A stretch of DNA of 19,253 nucleotides from Luminiphilus sp. (GCA_022425845.1 JAKMEU010000245.1:1-19253), one strand, 5' to 3'. Shown: positions 8,038-18,022, counted from the stretch's first letter. The notes: a model not told the origin generated them from the letters alone. Program-made: numbers and translations.

Positions 8038-8486
8038 CCTCGTTTTCCTGGGACTTTCCCAATCCCCATGTCTGTGAGGTGGTCGTATCACCCGACGATA
8101 TCGATGCCCTGGCACACACCAATAACGGGATTTACGTCAACTGGTGCGAGGATACGGCCTGGTCACACACCCGCGCTTTGGGCCTGGGCGAGGCCGAATA
8201 TCAGGCCATGGATCGCGCCATGGCCCTGACCCAAGCCGAATACCAATACCTTCGCGCTACCCGAGAGGCAGATCATCTGGCGGTGGGGACCTGGATTACA
8301 CGCTGGGATCGGCGACTGACCATGGAGCGCCGGTTCCAGATCATTGATCACGGGTCGGGCGCAACCGTGCTCCGCGCCCGGCTCGAGTTTGTCTGCATCG
8401 AAATATCCACCGGCAAGCCGCGCAAGCCGCCCCGGGAATTTGTTGAGATTTATGGCCCTGTGGTGTTGGACCAGCCCAGCGCCTAG
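8034..8486 (+). CDS. Acyl-CoA thioesterase of the hotdog (4HBT) family
   Basis: This 150-residue protein of the YbgC/FadM-like hotdog fold probably hydrolyses acyl-CoA thioesters. The conserved N-terminal block contains Asp24, His28, Asn30-Asn31 and Tyr34 (DIDALAHTNNGIY), the active-site loop and helix of the family, followed by WCED. The ATG overlaps the antiporter stop by four bases, which puts it last in the run starting at 3309. Its last codons overlap the end of epmA on the other strand by four bases (CTAG carries both stops). A role in recycling damaged or modified fatty acids would fit the operon but is not shown. Confidence 0.87.
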   Translation: MTSFSWDFPNPHVCEVVVSPDDIDALAHTNNGIYVNWCEDTAWSHTRALGLGEAEYQAMDRAMALTQAEYQYLRATREADHLAVGTWITRWDRRLTMERRFQIIDHGSGATVLRARLEFVCIEISTGKPRKPPREFVEIYGPVVLDQPSA

Positions 8487-9433
8487 CTCCGAACCCAATC
8501 AAAACCCAGCACGGCGTCCAGACTCGCCACACCGGCTCGGAGTGCCAGCAGGCGGTCAACGCCCATGGCCACGCCGGAACAGTCCGGCAGACCCGAATCC
8601 AGGGCTGCCAGAAGATGGTGGTCAATGGGTCGTTGCTCCTGGCCCTGTTGCTTGCGTCGTTCGTTGTCCGCAGTGAAGCGTGCCGTCAGCTCTTCAACAT
8701 CTCCACACTCCCAATAGCCGTTGGCCAACTCCATTCCGTCAACATAGCACTCGAACCGCGCCCCCACGGCCTCACCCTCGGGGCTTTCTATGCGACGCGC
8801 CAGCGCCGCCTGGGAAATGGGATAGTCCACGATGAAAACAACACCCCAGTCGGCAATCGCGGGCTCAACGCAGTGGCTCACCAGAAGGTCCAGCAACCCA
8901 TCCCTGTCCAGCCGCTCGGGAATTTCCCCGAGCCATTGCCGGGCTACCTTCTCCAGCGCTTTTCGGGACGCGCTGTTAACCTCCGCACCGAGTACATGTT
9001 GCATCAGCGTGTCCCAGGGCCATACCTGCCAGCCAGGGCGATCGAGCAGATCGCATACCAATTCCCCCACCTCATGCAGCAGGCGATAGTGGTCGATGCC
9101 TGACCGGTACCATTCCAGCAGGGTGTATTCCGGGTTGTGTCGCGCACCCACTTCCTCGGCACGAAAGGCCTTGCAGATCTGGTAAATATCCCCGCTCCCA
9201 GCCGCTAAAAGTCGCTTCATCGCGTACTCAGGTGAGGTTTGCAGAAAACGGGACCCGTCCCTGCAGGGCACGACAAAATTTTCCAGAGCGGGATCGGTAA
9301 CGCCGGAGCTGCACAGCAGTGGGGTATCAACCTCAAGCACGTTCCGCTCGGCAAAGTATCGGCGCAAATCAGAGAGCAGCGCGGCGCGCTGGCGCTGAAC
9401 GCCGGGTAAAGCTACGGGGCACCAGTCATTCAC
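8483..9433 (-). CDS. epmA: EF-P--(R)-beta-lysine ligase
   Basis: This 316-residue paralogue of the lysyl-tRNA synthetase catalytic domain attaches (R)-beta-lysine to Lys34 of elongation factor P. Class II synthetase motif 2 is seen as FRAEEVGARHNPEYTLLEWY, and motif 3 as GVAMGVDRLLAL near the C-terminus. The N-terminal anticodon-binding domain of true LysRS is absent, as expected for EpmA (E. coli, 325 residues). The start is GTG at 9433, nine bases after the efp stop, with the family-typical RRYFAERNVLEVDTP shortly after. The substrate gene efp is directly upstream in the same operon, which strengthens the call. The lysine 2,3-aminomutase EpmB that makes beta-lysine is not in this window. 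Confidence 0.95.
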   Translation of the reverse strand: MNDWCPVALPGVQRQRAALLSDLRRYFAERNVLEVDTPLLCSSGVTDPALENFVVPCRDGSRFLQTSPEYAMKRLLAAGSGDIYQICKAFRAEEVGARHNPEYTLLEWYRSGIDHYRLLHEVGELVCDLLDRPGWQVWPWDTLMQHVLGAEVNSASRKALEKVARQWLGEIPERLDRDGLLDLLVSHCVEPAIADWGVVFIVDYPISQAALARRIESPEGEAVGARFECYVDGMELANGYWECGDVEELTARFTADNERRKQQGQEQRPIDHHLLAALDSGLPDCSGVAMGVDRLLALRAGVASLDAVLGFDWVRS

Positions 9434-9442
9434 CCGTTCTGA

Positions 9443-10015
9443 TCAGCTCTTGCTGGCGCGGCTGACATACTCCCCGGTGCGGGTATCGATACGGATGATC
9501 TCGCCCTGGGAAATGAACAGGGGCACGCGCACGACCGCCCCGGTGGTCAGGGTCGCGGGTTTGGAACCTCCCTGTGCCGTATCACCCTTCAGCCCGGGGT
9601 CTGTCTCCGTAATTTCCAGTTCAATGAAATTGGGGGGCGTCACGGTAATAGGCGCGCCGTTGTAAAGGGTGACCTCGTACTTCTCCTGCTCCTTCAGCCA
9701 CTTTTGGGTATCGCCGACTGCATCAGAACCCGCCGCGTGCTGGTCATAACTGACCGGATCCATGAAGTAAAAGAACTCACCATCCGTGTAGGAGTATTCC
9801 AGCTCAACATCGAGCACATCGGCCCCTTCGAGGGAGTCGCCCGATTTGAAAGTGCGTTCCCAGACCCGCCCAGAGCGAAGATTGCGCAACTTGACCCGGT
9901 TAAAGGCCTGACCCTTACCCGGTTTTACATACTCATTCTCAAGGATTGAGCAGGGCTCACCATCCAGCATGACTTTCAGGCCGGGCTTGAACTCATTGGT
10001 AGAAAAATTGGCCAT
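9443..10015 (-). CDS. efp: Elongation factor P
   Basis: EF-P binds ribosomes stalled on proline runs and promotes peptide bond formation. The 190-residue protein has the full three-domain length. Domain I carries YVKPGKGQAF with Lys34, the residue modified by EpmA, exactly at the E. coli position. The C-terminal domain ends with IRIDTRTGEYVSRA, the standard closing motif. The ATG at 10015 has a strong GAGGAG ribosome site six bases upstream. A 59-base gap separates it from serB, so it may have its own promoter, although none could be fixed by eye. It is followed by epmA after nine bases. Confidence 0.98.
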   Translation of the reverse strand: MANFSTNEFKPGLKVMLDGEPCSILENEYVKPGKGQAFNRVKLRNLRSGRVWERTFKSGDSLEGADVLDVELEYSYTDGEFFYFMDPVSYDQHAAGSDAVGDTQKWLKEQEKYEVTLYNGAPITVTPPNFIELEITETDPGLKGDTAQGGSKPATLTTGAVVRVPLFISQGEIIRIDTRTGEYVSRASKS

Positions 10016-10074
10016 CTAACACTCCTCAAGTGAATCGCCGCGGATGATACCGCAGGCGCCGGAACAGTTCAGCG

Positions 10075-10998
10075 TCATCCGTCGTCAAGTTCGCCTTTTG
10101 ACCCCAAGAGGTAAAGCACCCCATCGAGGCCTACATAGCGGATCTGGCAGTCAGCCCGCTCTGCAACCCGTGGTTTGGCTGCATATGCGATGCCAAGACC
10201 CGCTGCCGTCATCATGGGTATGTCGTTGGCACCATCACCCACAGCGATTACTTCCTCGGGTCTCACGCTGAGGCGCGCTGCGATATCCAATAGGGTACGT
10301 CGCTTAAAGTCACCATCGACAATGGGCAGCAGAGGCTTTCCGATGACGCGCCCCTGCTCGACAGGCAACGCATTCGCATACACCTCGTCAAAACCAAACT
10401 GACGCTGCAGATACTCAGCAAAAGGCAGAAAACCCCCTGAGATCACGGCGGTATAAACACCCCGGGCACGCAGCGTCAACATAAGCTCTCGCACACCCTC
10501 GGTGACGGGCAACCCAGCCGCCAGCGCATCTATACAACTGGCATCGAGCCCCTCAAGCAAGGCAAGGCGCTCTCGAAAACTGGCCTCAAAATCGATCTCT
10601 CCCTTCATGGCCCGCTCTGTTATCAAAGCCACCTGGTCACCCACGCCTGCGCAGCGGGCCAGTTCATCGATGACCTCGCAGCGGATCAGGGTGGAATCCA
10701 TATCAAATACCGCCAACCGATACTGCCGCTGTCTCGCGGCCAGAGGTTGCAGCACCAGATCAATGGACTCCCGCTGGCTCAGCGTCGCAAGTGATGCCCG
10801 CAGATCTTCGATGGTCACAGACCCGGGCAGGTAGTAGGTCCGCACGGCGCGGCAATGTGACATCGCTCGGGGCACCGGCAGGTCACGACCGGGGACAGCG
10901 CCGGGGTCCAGAGCATCGACCAGCTCATCGACGGGCGCAAAGCATGATGGATCACCCACCGCGGCCATGGCCGTGAGGGTGTATTGGGTTAGCGTCAT
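10075..10998 (-). CDS. serB: Phosphoserine phosphatase
   Basis: SerB performs the last step of serine synthesis, hydrolysing phosphoserine. This 307-residue protein has an ACT-like N-terminal region followed by a HAD-family phosphatase domain. Motif I is FDMDSTL with Asp99 (nucleophile) and Asp101. Motif II is SGGF with Ser187. Lys221 follows in GKPLLP, and motif III is GDGANDIPMM from 254. The ATG at 10998 has AGGA about eight bases upstream. It is divergent from the YtjB-like gene with 77 bases between them, an arrangement also seen for serB and ytjB in E. coli. efp follows on the same strand. Confidence 0.96.
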   Translation of the reverse strand: MTLTQYTLTAMAAVGDPSCFAPVDELVDALDPGAVPGRDLPVPRAMSHCRAVRTYYLPGSVTIEDLRASLATLSQRESIDLVLQPLAARQRQYRLAVFDMDSTLIRCEVIDELARCAGVGDQVALITERAMKGEIDFEASFRERLALLEGLDASCIDALAAGLPVTEGVRELMLTLRARGVYTAVISGGFLPFAEYLQRQFGFDEVYANALPVEQGRVIGKPLLPIVDGDFKRRTLLDIAARLSVRPEEVIAVGDGANDIPMMTAAGLGIAYAAKPRVAERADCQIRYVGLDGVLYLLGSKGELDDG

Positions 10999-11075
10999 AA
11001 TGGATTCCTAAGTTCGGCAAGCATAGCGCACACAGCGGGTTTATACTGCGGCCTAACACCAAAGAGGCCGATCCT

Positions 11076-12335
11076 TTGCGTGCCCTGATAACGGCTTTCA
11101 ACAACCTTCCACTTCATCAGCAGTTGGCGACCGTCGCCTGCCTGTGCTGCCTCGTATCCAGCCTCGCTTTGGTCGCACTCGCGGCGCAATCAAGCAGCTA
11201 TGCCCAAGCCAATCTACAGGGCGAGTATGGTCGGTCCGTGGCCGAACAGCTTGCGCGACGTCTGGGCACCGAAATGGCCACAGATGACCGGCTTGGAATG
11301 GTCGGCGAGCTCAACAAACTCACCGAGCAGCGCAGCATTGCCGCTACCCGGGCTCTCGATGTAGAGGGCAATGAGCTGGCAGCAGCGGGAAACCGCGAAC
11401 TGGGCACATTCTCCTATCGGGCGCCCATCGTCATCGCTGGCGATCAAGCGGGCATCGCCGAGGTCGCACTGAACACCACAACCCAGGACAGCACCCAGTT
11501 CCAGTTCCTGCTCTCACTATCGGGCCTTGCCATCTTATTGAGTATTACCGTGTATCTCGCGACGCGCACGCTCGCCCTTCGACTGGGAAAGAATCTTCAG
11601 GCCGTGGCAGCCGAGCTGGGCAGCGTCGGAGACCCCACCGCAGTGAGCATCAATGAGGTCGAGGCCCTGCGGGAACGCGTTGCGGCACTCCCCCTGGATT
11701 TGCTCAAACCACCCTCTGTCGACAGGTCACGCGCCGACCATCATTACGTCACAACGGCCATATTGTTTATTCACTTCAGGAGCCTGCCCGGATATCTCGA
11801 AACGGTAGATGAACGTCGACTCCAGCGCTACGTTGCTCACATACACCGCATGATCTATGGCGCCTCGGGTTTTTATGGCGGAGAGCTGGAAGTCGTTCGA
11901 CAATTTGGCCTGGCCGTTTGGTTTACCGGTGTCCACAAGGTGGCCTCTCCCGCCGTTCGCGCGGCCAGCTGTGCCTGGCTCATCCAGCAGAGCGCGCCAA
12001 AGCTGGAGGAAAAACTCAGGCGCACGGGCGGGCTGGGGGTCGCGGTCGGGGGCAGTGAACTGGGCCGCGGCGACAGCGAAGACATTTATCCGGGGCTGTA
12101 TACCCAAGCCGCTGTGGATGATCTCGAATTGCTTGCCCGTCAATCGGGAGACCAGATCCGTCTTTCGGACTTTGTTGTTGAAGACGTTGAGCTGACCACC
12201 CGGGTTGCCATTGAAAAAGGATCGGATGGCTCCCTTCACATGGGTCATTTCGCCGACGGTCACAGAGATTTATTGGAGCGGCAGCGGGAGATCCTGGGAC
12301 GCGCCCTGGTGTCCGGCAACGAACCTGATGACTGA
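11076..12335 (+). CDS. YtjB-like membrane protein with a degenerate cyclase-like domain
   Basis: This 419-residue inner-membrane protein has two membrane helices (about 17-37 and 144-165) enclosing a periplasmic loop of roughly 105 residues, followed by a large cytoplasmic part. The place divergent from serB and the N-terminal layout match the AhpA/YtjB (SMP) family, but E. coli YtjB is only about half as long. Residues 225-375 resemble a class III nucleotidyl cyclase fold: TAILFIHFRSL, then a helix, then GGELEVVRQFGLAVWF, then APAVRAA-like and YTQAAVDDL segments. The two metal-binding aspartates are missing (His233 and the Arg-Gln-Phe at 275-277), so catalysis is unlikely. The TTG start is chosen because AAAGAGG lies eight bases upstream. 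The function is unknown. Confidence 0.78.
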   Translation: MRALITAFNNLPLHQQLATVACLCCLVSSLALVALAAQSSSYAQANLQGEYGRSVAEQLARRLGTEMATDDRLGMVGELNKLTEQRSIAATRALDVEGNELAAAGNRELGTFSYRAPIVIAGDQAGIAEVALNTTTQDSTQFQFLLSLSGLAILLSITVYLATRTLALRLGKNLQAVAAELGSVGDPTAVSINEVEALRERVAALPLDLLKPPSVDRSRADHHYVTTAILFIHFRSLPGYLETVDERRLQRYVAHIHRMIYGASGFYGGELEVVRQFGLAVWFTGVHKVASPAVRAASCAWLIQQSAPKLEEKLRRTGGLGVAVGGSELGRGDSEDIYPGLYTQAAVDDLELLARQSGDQIRLSDFVVEDVELTTRVAIEKGSDGSLHMGHFADGHRDLLERQREILGRALVSGNEPDD

Positions 12336-12351
12336 GGCTCTGCCTCAGTCA
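12329..12351. terminator. Perfect hairpin between convergent genes, candidate bidirectional terminator
   Basis: The arms TGACTGAGGC and GCCTCAGTCA pair over ten bases around a three-base loop (TCT). The element contains the stop codons of both the YtjB-like gene and parC at mirrored positions. No T-tract follows on either side, so intrinsic termination would be inefficient, but a role in ending or protecting both messages is plausible. Confidence 0.5.
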
Positions 12352-14603
12352 GCGCCCACCACGGCCAGGCCGGCCACTTTCTGAAAACCCTTGGGCAGCT
12401 TGTTGCCGCGGCGGCCCCGTTCACCCCGATAGTGTTCAAGGTCGGCAAATTTAAGCTTCAGATGTTGCTTGCCTGCGGTAACCTGAAGCGTCTCCCCGGG
12501 TACCAGGACGACAACGCCGACCATCAACTCCTCACGGGCCGCTGCCCTGGCGCTTGGAATACCAATAATCTTGTTGCCTTTACCCCTGGCGAGTTCCGGC
12601 AGATCGGTCAGCGGAAAAACCAGCAGCCGGCCCTCGCTGGTCACCGCCGCCACCACCGCCTGCGCCTCTTTGCTACCGATTCTCCCGGGTTGCAGCACGC
12701 CGGCACCCTTGGGGAGCGACAACACGGCTTTCCCCGCCTTGTTTTTGGTTTGCAGATCGGCAAAGCGCCCGACAAAGCCATAACCGGCATCGCTCGCGAG
12801 CAGGTAGCAATCACTATCCGCTCCGGTCAACAGGGCTTCAAAGGTGGCGCCTGAGGTCGGATTGATCCGTCCCGTCAGGGGCTCGCCCTGACCTCTGGCA
12901 GAGGGCAGCTGGTGACTAGGGAGGCTGTAGGCACGCCCCGTTGAATCAAAAACTACGGTGGGCTGATTACTGCGCCCCTTGGCTGCCAGCTTGAAGCCGT
13001 CCCCGGACTTATAGCTGAGGGCAACCGGGTCGATATCGTGGCCCTTGGCTGCCCGTATCCAGCCCTTTTCGGATAGCACAATCGTCAGTGGATCGGCAGA
13101 CGTCAGCTCCAGTTCGCTGAAGGCCCTGGCCTCTTCACGCTCAACCAGCGGCGACCGACGGTCGTCACCATGGCTGATGGCCACAGCCTCCAGCTCTTTT
13201 TTGATCAGTGTTTTCAGGCGCGCGTCACTGCCCAGGGTTTTCTCAAGTGTGTCGCGTTCAGTCGCCAATTCTTCCTGCTCGCCCCGGATCTTCATCTCCT
13301 CCAGCTTCGCGAGGTTGCGCAACTTAAGATCGAGGATCGCTTCGGCCTGTATCTCGGTCAGCCCAAAGGCGGACATCAGTGCTGAGCGGGGTTCATCCTC
13401 CTCGCGAACGATTCGGATGACCTCATCGATATTGAGATAGGCGACGAGATATCCCTCGAGGATGTGCAATCGCTTGAGCACCTTCTCGAGCCGGTACTCA
13501 AGACGCCTGCGTACCGTGGTGCGCCTAAACTCCAGCCACTCCAACAAAATCTTGGCGAGGGGCTTCACTCCGGGTCGCCCATCGATCCCAATCACATTGA
13601 GATTTACGCGGTAGTTGCGCTCCAGATCGGTGGTGGCGAAGAGATGGCTCATCAACGCCTCCAGATCGATCCGGTTGGAGCGGGGCACGATGACAAAACG
13701 CGTGGGGTGTTCATGATCGGACTCATCCCGCAAGTCGCTCACCATGGGAAGTTTCCGGGCCTGCATCTGCGCCGCGATCTGTTCGAGCAACTTGGAACCC
13801 GAGACCTGGTAAGGCAGGGCATGGATGACAATCGCGCCGTCTTCGACACGCCATGCAGCACGCATCTTCAGGGAACCGCGGCCAGAGCGGTACATGGCAT
13901 CAATTTCTGCGCGCGGTGTAATGATCTCTGCCTCGGTGGGGAAATCGGGACCTTTGATGAGATCGCTGAGATCCTCCATACCGGCACGGGGCGCCTCCAG
14001 CAGCCTGATTGCCGCGCTCACCACTTCGCGCAGGTTGTGAGGGGGTATGTCCGTGGCCATGCCCACGGCAATACCCGTAGTGCCGTTAAGCAGCAGGTTG
14101 GGAACCTGAGCAGGCAGCACCATGGGTTCTTCAAGGGTGCCATCGAAATTTGCCTGCCAGTCAACCGTGCCCTGCCCCAGCTCCCCGAGAAGCACCTCGG
14201 CGTAGCGGGTCAATCGGGATTCGGTGTAACGCATGGCAGCAAAGGACTTGGGGTCATCGGGTGAACCCCAGTTGCCCTGCCCGTCGATAAGGGGGTAGCG
14301 ATAGCTGAAATCCTGCGCCATCAGCACCATGGCTTCATAGGCTGCGCTGTCACCGTGGGGGTGAAACTTACCGATGACATCACCCACCGTCCGCGCCGAC
14401 TTTTTATACTTTGCGGTGGCTTTGAGCCCCAATTCGCTCATGGCATAGACAATGCGACGCTGGACGGGCTTCAGGCCGTCACCGATATGCGGCAGGGCGC
14501 GATCGAGAATGACGTACATCGAGTAATCGAGGTAAGCCTTCTCCGCATACTCTCGAAGTGACAGGGTTTCAGGGTTCGTAGCACCCATTACCGGATCGGA
14601 CAT
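12345..14603 (-). CDS. parC: DNA topoisomerase IV subunit A
   Basis: ParC is the DNA-cutting subunit of topoisomerase IV, which unlinks daughter chromosomes together with ParE. From the ATG at 14603 it has 752 residues, the same length as E. coli ParC. The quinolone-resistance region reads HPHGDSAAYEAM, with wild-type Ser86 and Glu90 (E. coli 80 and 84). The catalytic tyrosine is Tyr126 in RYTESRL. The reading frame continues 52 codons upstream, but that stretch overlaps the previous gene, and the MSDP start has AAAGAGAG upstream. The C-terminal beta-pinwheel region lacks the GyrA-box, consistent with ParC. parE is not in the window. The gene follows the cyclic-nucleotide-fold gene by 37 bases and is probably co-transcribed with it. 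Confidence 0.96.
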   Translation of the reverse strand: MSDPVMGATNPETLSLREYAEKAYLDYSMYVILDRALPHIGDGLKPVQRRIVYAMSELGLKATAKYKKSARTVGDVIGKFHPHGDSAAYEAMVLMAQDFSYRYPLIDGQGNWGSPDDPKSFAAMRYTESRLTRYAEVLLGELGQGTVDWQANFDGTLEEPMVLPAQVPNLLLNGTTGIAVGMATDIPPHNLREVVSAAIRLLEAPRAGMEDLSDLIKGPDFPTEAEIITPRAEIDAMYRSGRGSLKMRAAWRVEDGAIVIHALPYQVSGSKLLEQIAAQMQARKLPMVSDLRDESDHEHPTRFVIVPRSNRIDLEALMSHLFATTDLERNYRVNLNVIGIDGRPGVKPLAKILLEWLEFRRTTVRRRLEYRLEKVLKRLHILEGYLVAYLNIDEVIRIVREEDEPRSALMSAFGLTEIQAEAILDLKLRNLAKLEEMKIRGEQEELATERDTLEKTLGSDARLKTLIKKELEAVAISHGDDRRSPLVEREEARAFSELELTSADPLTIVLSEKGWIRAAKGHDIDPVALSYKSGDGFKLAAKGRSNQPTVVFDSTGRAYSLPSHQLPSARGQGEPLTGRINPTSGATFEALLTGADSDCYLLASDAGYGFVGRFADLQTKNKAGKAVLSLPKGAGVLQPGRIGSKEAQAVVAAVTSEGRLLVFPLTDLPELARGKGNKIIGIPSARAAAREELMVGVVVLVPGETLQVTAGKQHLKLKFADLEHYRGERGRRGNKLPKGFQKVAGLAVVGAD

Positions 14604-14640
14604 GAACAGAAGCTCTCTTTTTCTGCGCTGCAGGCGTGGT

Positions 14641-15453
14641 TCAGTTTCGGGACGCGCGGTGGCGTAATGACACAACTTCCTCGTTAAGGGCTGTAATGGC
14701 CTGGGCCATGTCGACCAGCAGCCCCTGGACTGCCTCCGGTCGCGTACGGATGATCTCAAAGAATCGATCTTTGGGCACGCGAAGAACAGAGCAACGCCCT
14801 ACCGCCACCACTGTCGCGTTCCTGTGACTATCGGTCAAGGCCGCCATGGTGCCAAACAGTTCTCCCGCGTTGATTTTGGCTACCGGGTGCTCATTGACCA
14901 GCACCTCGGCCGTCCCCTCCACCATTGAAAATACGTCATCAGCAGGGTCGCCCTGTCGAATGATGATCGCGCCACTATCATAAATCTCTGCCTGCCCCCC
15001 AAGGCCAACCATCTGGCGAATATGCAGGGCATTCAGCCGGTAGATCAGCGACTGGGTCTGGGTCTGGGCGGCCTGCCAGTTGACCAGCCTCTGATGATCG
15101 GCAGTGATCGCCTTCAGCAGGGCATCACGGTTCCAAAGACTGACGCTGGCACCGGCCTCGGAGCCGAACAACAGGGGCGTTACCGTTTCAGGAAGCCAGT
15201 CAGTATCCGCCAGCACCAGGTCTCCCGCCTCCAGTACGCTGACGACGGTTTTGCTGTGCATGACGGCAAGCAGGCCCGATTCAACGCGACCCACCGTACC
15301 GTGCGGCAGCGGTTTGAATTCAGCAGCTGGGCTGGCCAGAAACTCCATCGTACGGCATTCAACATCGAGACCGTCCACGGCGCGGGAAAGTGAACTTACC
15401 GCTGCTTTATTGAGGCGCTTGAAGTCCTCGCCTGCCTGTCCCGTCGTTAGCAT
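14641..15453 (-). CDS. Protein with cyclic-nucleotide-binding-like domains
   Basis: This 270-residue soluble protein has a clear cNMP-binding fold at about residues 152-250 (IYDSGAIIIRQGDPADDVFSMVEG, then GELFGTMAALTDSHRNATVVAV). The phosphate-binding cassette keeps Arg211 but has threonine at 202 where the ribose-binding glutamate usually sits, so ligand binding is uncertain. Residues 47-90 (HGTVGRVESGLLAVM, then VLEAGDLVL) resemble a second, more degenerate copy. No DNA-binding or enzymatic domain is seen, so it is not a Crp-type regulator. A TTG at 15483 would add ten residues, but the ATG at 15453 has GAAGGGGG directly upstream and is preferred. It lies just before parC; whether it affects topoisomerase IV is unknown. 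Confidence 0.85.
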   Translation of the reverse strand: MLTTGQAGEDFKRLNKAAVSSLSRAVDGLDVECRTMEFLASPAAEFKPLPHGTVGRVESGLLAVMHSKTVVSVLEAGDLVLADTDWLPETVTPLLFGSEAGASVSLWNRDALLKAITADHQRLVNWQAAQTQTQSLIYRLNALHIRQMVGLGGQAEIYDSGAIIIRQGDPADDVFSMVEGTAEVLVNEHPVAKINAGELFGTMAALTDSHRNATVVAVGRCSVLRVPKDRFFEIIRTRPEAVQGLLVDMAQAITALNEEVVSLRHRASRN

Positions 15454-15563
15454 CCAAGCCCCCTTCGCCAATCCCTGTTCCAACGGATCGTAACCCGATA
15501 AACTGCGTCTGTCCCACCGCTGATCCAGTACGTGGCAAAATAATCTGCAGACACGGCCGGCCT

Positions 15564-16016
15564 ATGTCCACCCGACTCCAATGGCGCTTCCGCCATTTTG
15601 ACCTCTACAGCGCCAGGGAGTGGCACGCCATGCTCAAACTCCGGGCCGGGATCTTTGTCGTGGAGCAGGGTTGCCCCTATCTCGACCCCGACAGTAAAGA
15701 TCCCCACTGCTGGCACCTGGAAGGTTTTCTCGATGGCACCCTGATCGCCGGAATGCGGATCGTTCCCCCGGGCGTGAGCTACGAAGAGGTCTCCATTGGC
15801 CGGGTGGTGGTGGCTAATGAGCATCGCGGGCAGGGGTTGGGCAGGGACCTGATGGTGCGTGGTATCGCCTGCAGCCGCAGCCTTTGGCCGGAAACAGGCA
15901 TCCGCATCAGCGGGCAGGGTTACCTACAGGAGTTCTACCACAGCCTGGACTTCGTCACGGTGGATGGCCCGTACCTAGAAGACGACCTGCCTCACTTCGA
16001 AATGCTCCTCAGTTAA
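15564..16016 (+). CDS. elaA: ElaA-family GNAT acetyltransferase
   Basis: This 150-residue member of the GNAT superfamily transfers acetyl from acetyl-CoA to an unidentified amine. The ElaA hallmarks are seen: LYSAREWHAMLKLRAGIFVVEQGCPYLDPD-type N-terminal region (residues 14-43), the acetyl-CoA loop EHRGQGLGRDLM near 86-97, and the ending YLEDDLPHFEML. The ATG at 15564 is used; the ribosome site is poor. The gene is divergent from the cNMP-fold gene (110 bases between the starts, in which no clear promoter was found) and converges on typA with 27 bases between the stops. Confidence 0.93.
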   Translation: MSTRLQWRFRHFDLYSAREWHAMLKLRAGIFVVEQGCPYLDPDSKDPHCWHLEGFLDGTLIAGMRIVPPGVSYEEVSIGRVVVANEHRGQGLGRDLMVRGIACSRSLWPETGIRISGQGYLQEFYHSLDFVTVDGPYLEDDLPHFEMLLS

Positions 16017-16043
16017 CTGACGAGCGCCTCGCCACTCAAAAAA

Positions 16044-17861
<1,818 letters not shown>

Positions 17862-17985
17862 GCTGGGGAGTTCTCCGAGGTCTGGGGTTCAGGCGGCGCG
17901 GAGTCTAACAGAGGCTGTCGCGCTGAAGGTCTGCAATATTACGGCTCCCGGGGCGTTCAGGATCTTTGGCCGACGCAACCCCGGC

Positions 17986-18000
17986 GCACTTTATGCGTGC
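17986..18000. promoter_or_regulatory. NtrC-like box 1 upstream of glnA
   Basis: GCAC and GTGC half-sites separated by seven bases match the core of NtrC enhancer sites. The centre is about 173 bases upstream of the predicted sigma-54 start. It is the first of three such boxes spaced roughly two helical turns apart. Confidence 0.55.
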
Positions 18001-18007
18001 GTTTTGC

Positions 18008-18022
18008 GCACCAAAACCGTGC
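18008..18022. promoter_or_regulatory. NtrC-like box 2 upstream of glnA
   Basis: GCAC-N7-GTGC (CAAAACC between the half-sites) resembles the E. coli glnA enhancer TGCACTAAAATGGTGCA. The centre lies 22 bases from box 1 and 20 bases from box 3, so dimers would bind on the same face of the helix. Confidence 0.7.

Noticed and set aside
11042..11047. TATACT as a -10 element for the YtjB-like gene
   Set aside because: No acceptable -35 element is found at the right distance; it is too weak to list as a promoter.
13464..14264. A 266-codon open frame on the plus strand opposite parC
   Set aside because: It lies wholly within parC, whose protein is complete and conserved; long antisense frames are expected in GC-rich coding DNA.
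14604..14759. A 52-codon N-terminal extension of ParC
   Set aside because: The extension overlaps the preceding gene, has no ParC-like sequence, and the start at 14603 gives exactly the usual length with a ribosome site.
15052..15067. Short direct repeat CTGGGT repeated in tandem
   Set aside because: It encodes Gln-Thr-Gln-Thr in the cNMP-fold protein and is too short to indicate a functional repeat.
15521..15526. TGATCC in the elaA/cNMP-fold intergenic region as a second RpoE-type promoter
   Set aside because: No CGTA-type -10 element lies at 16-17 bases, so it is only a chance -35 match.
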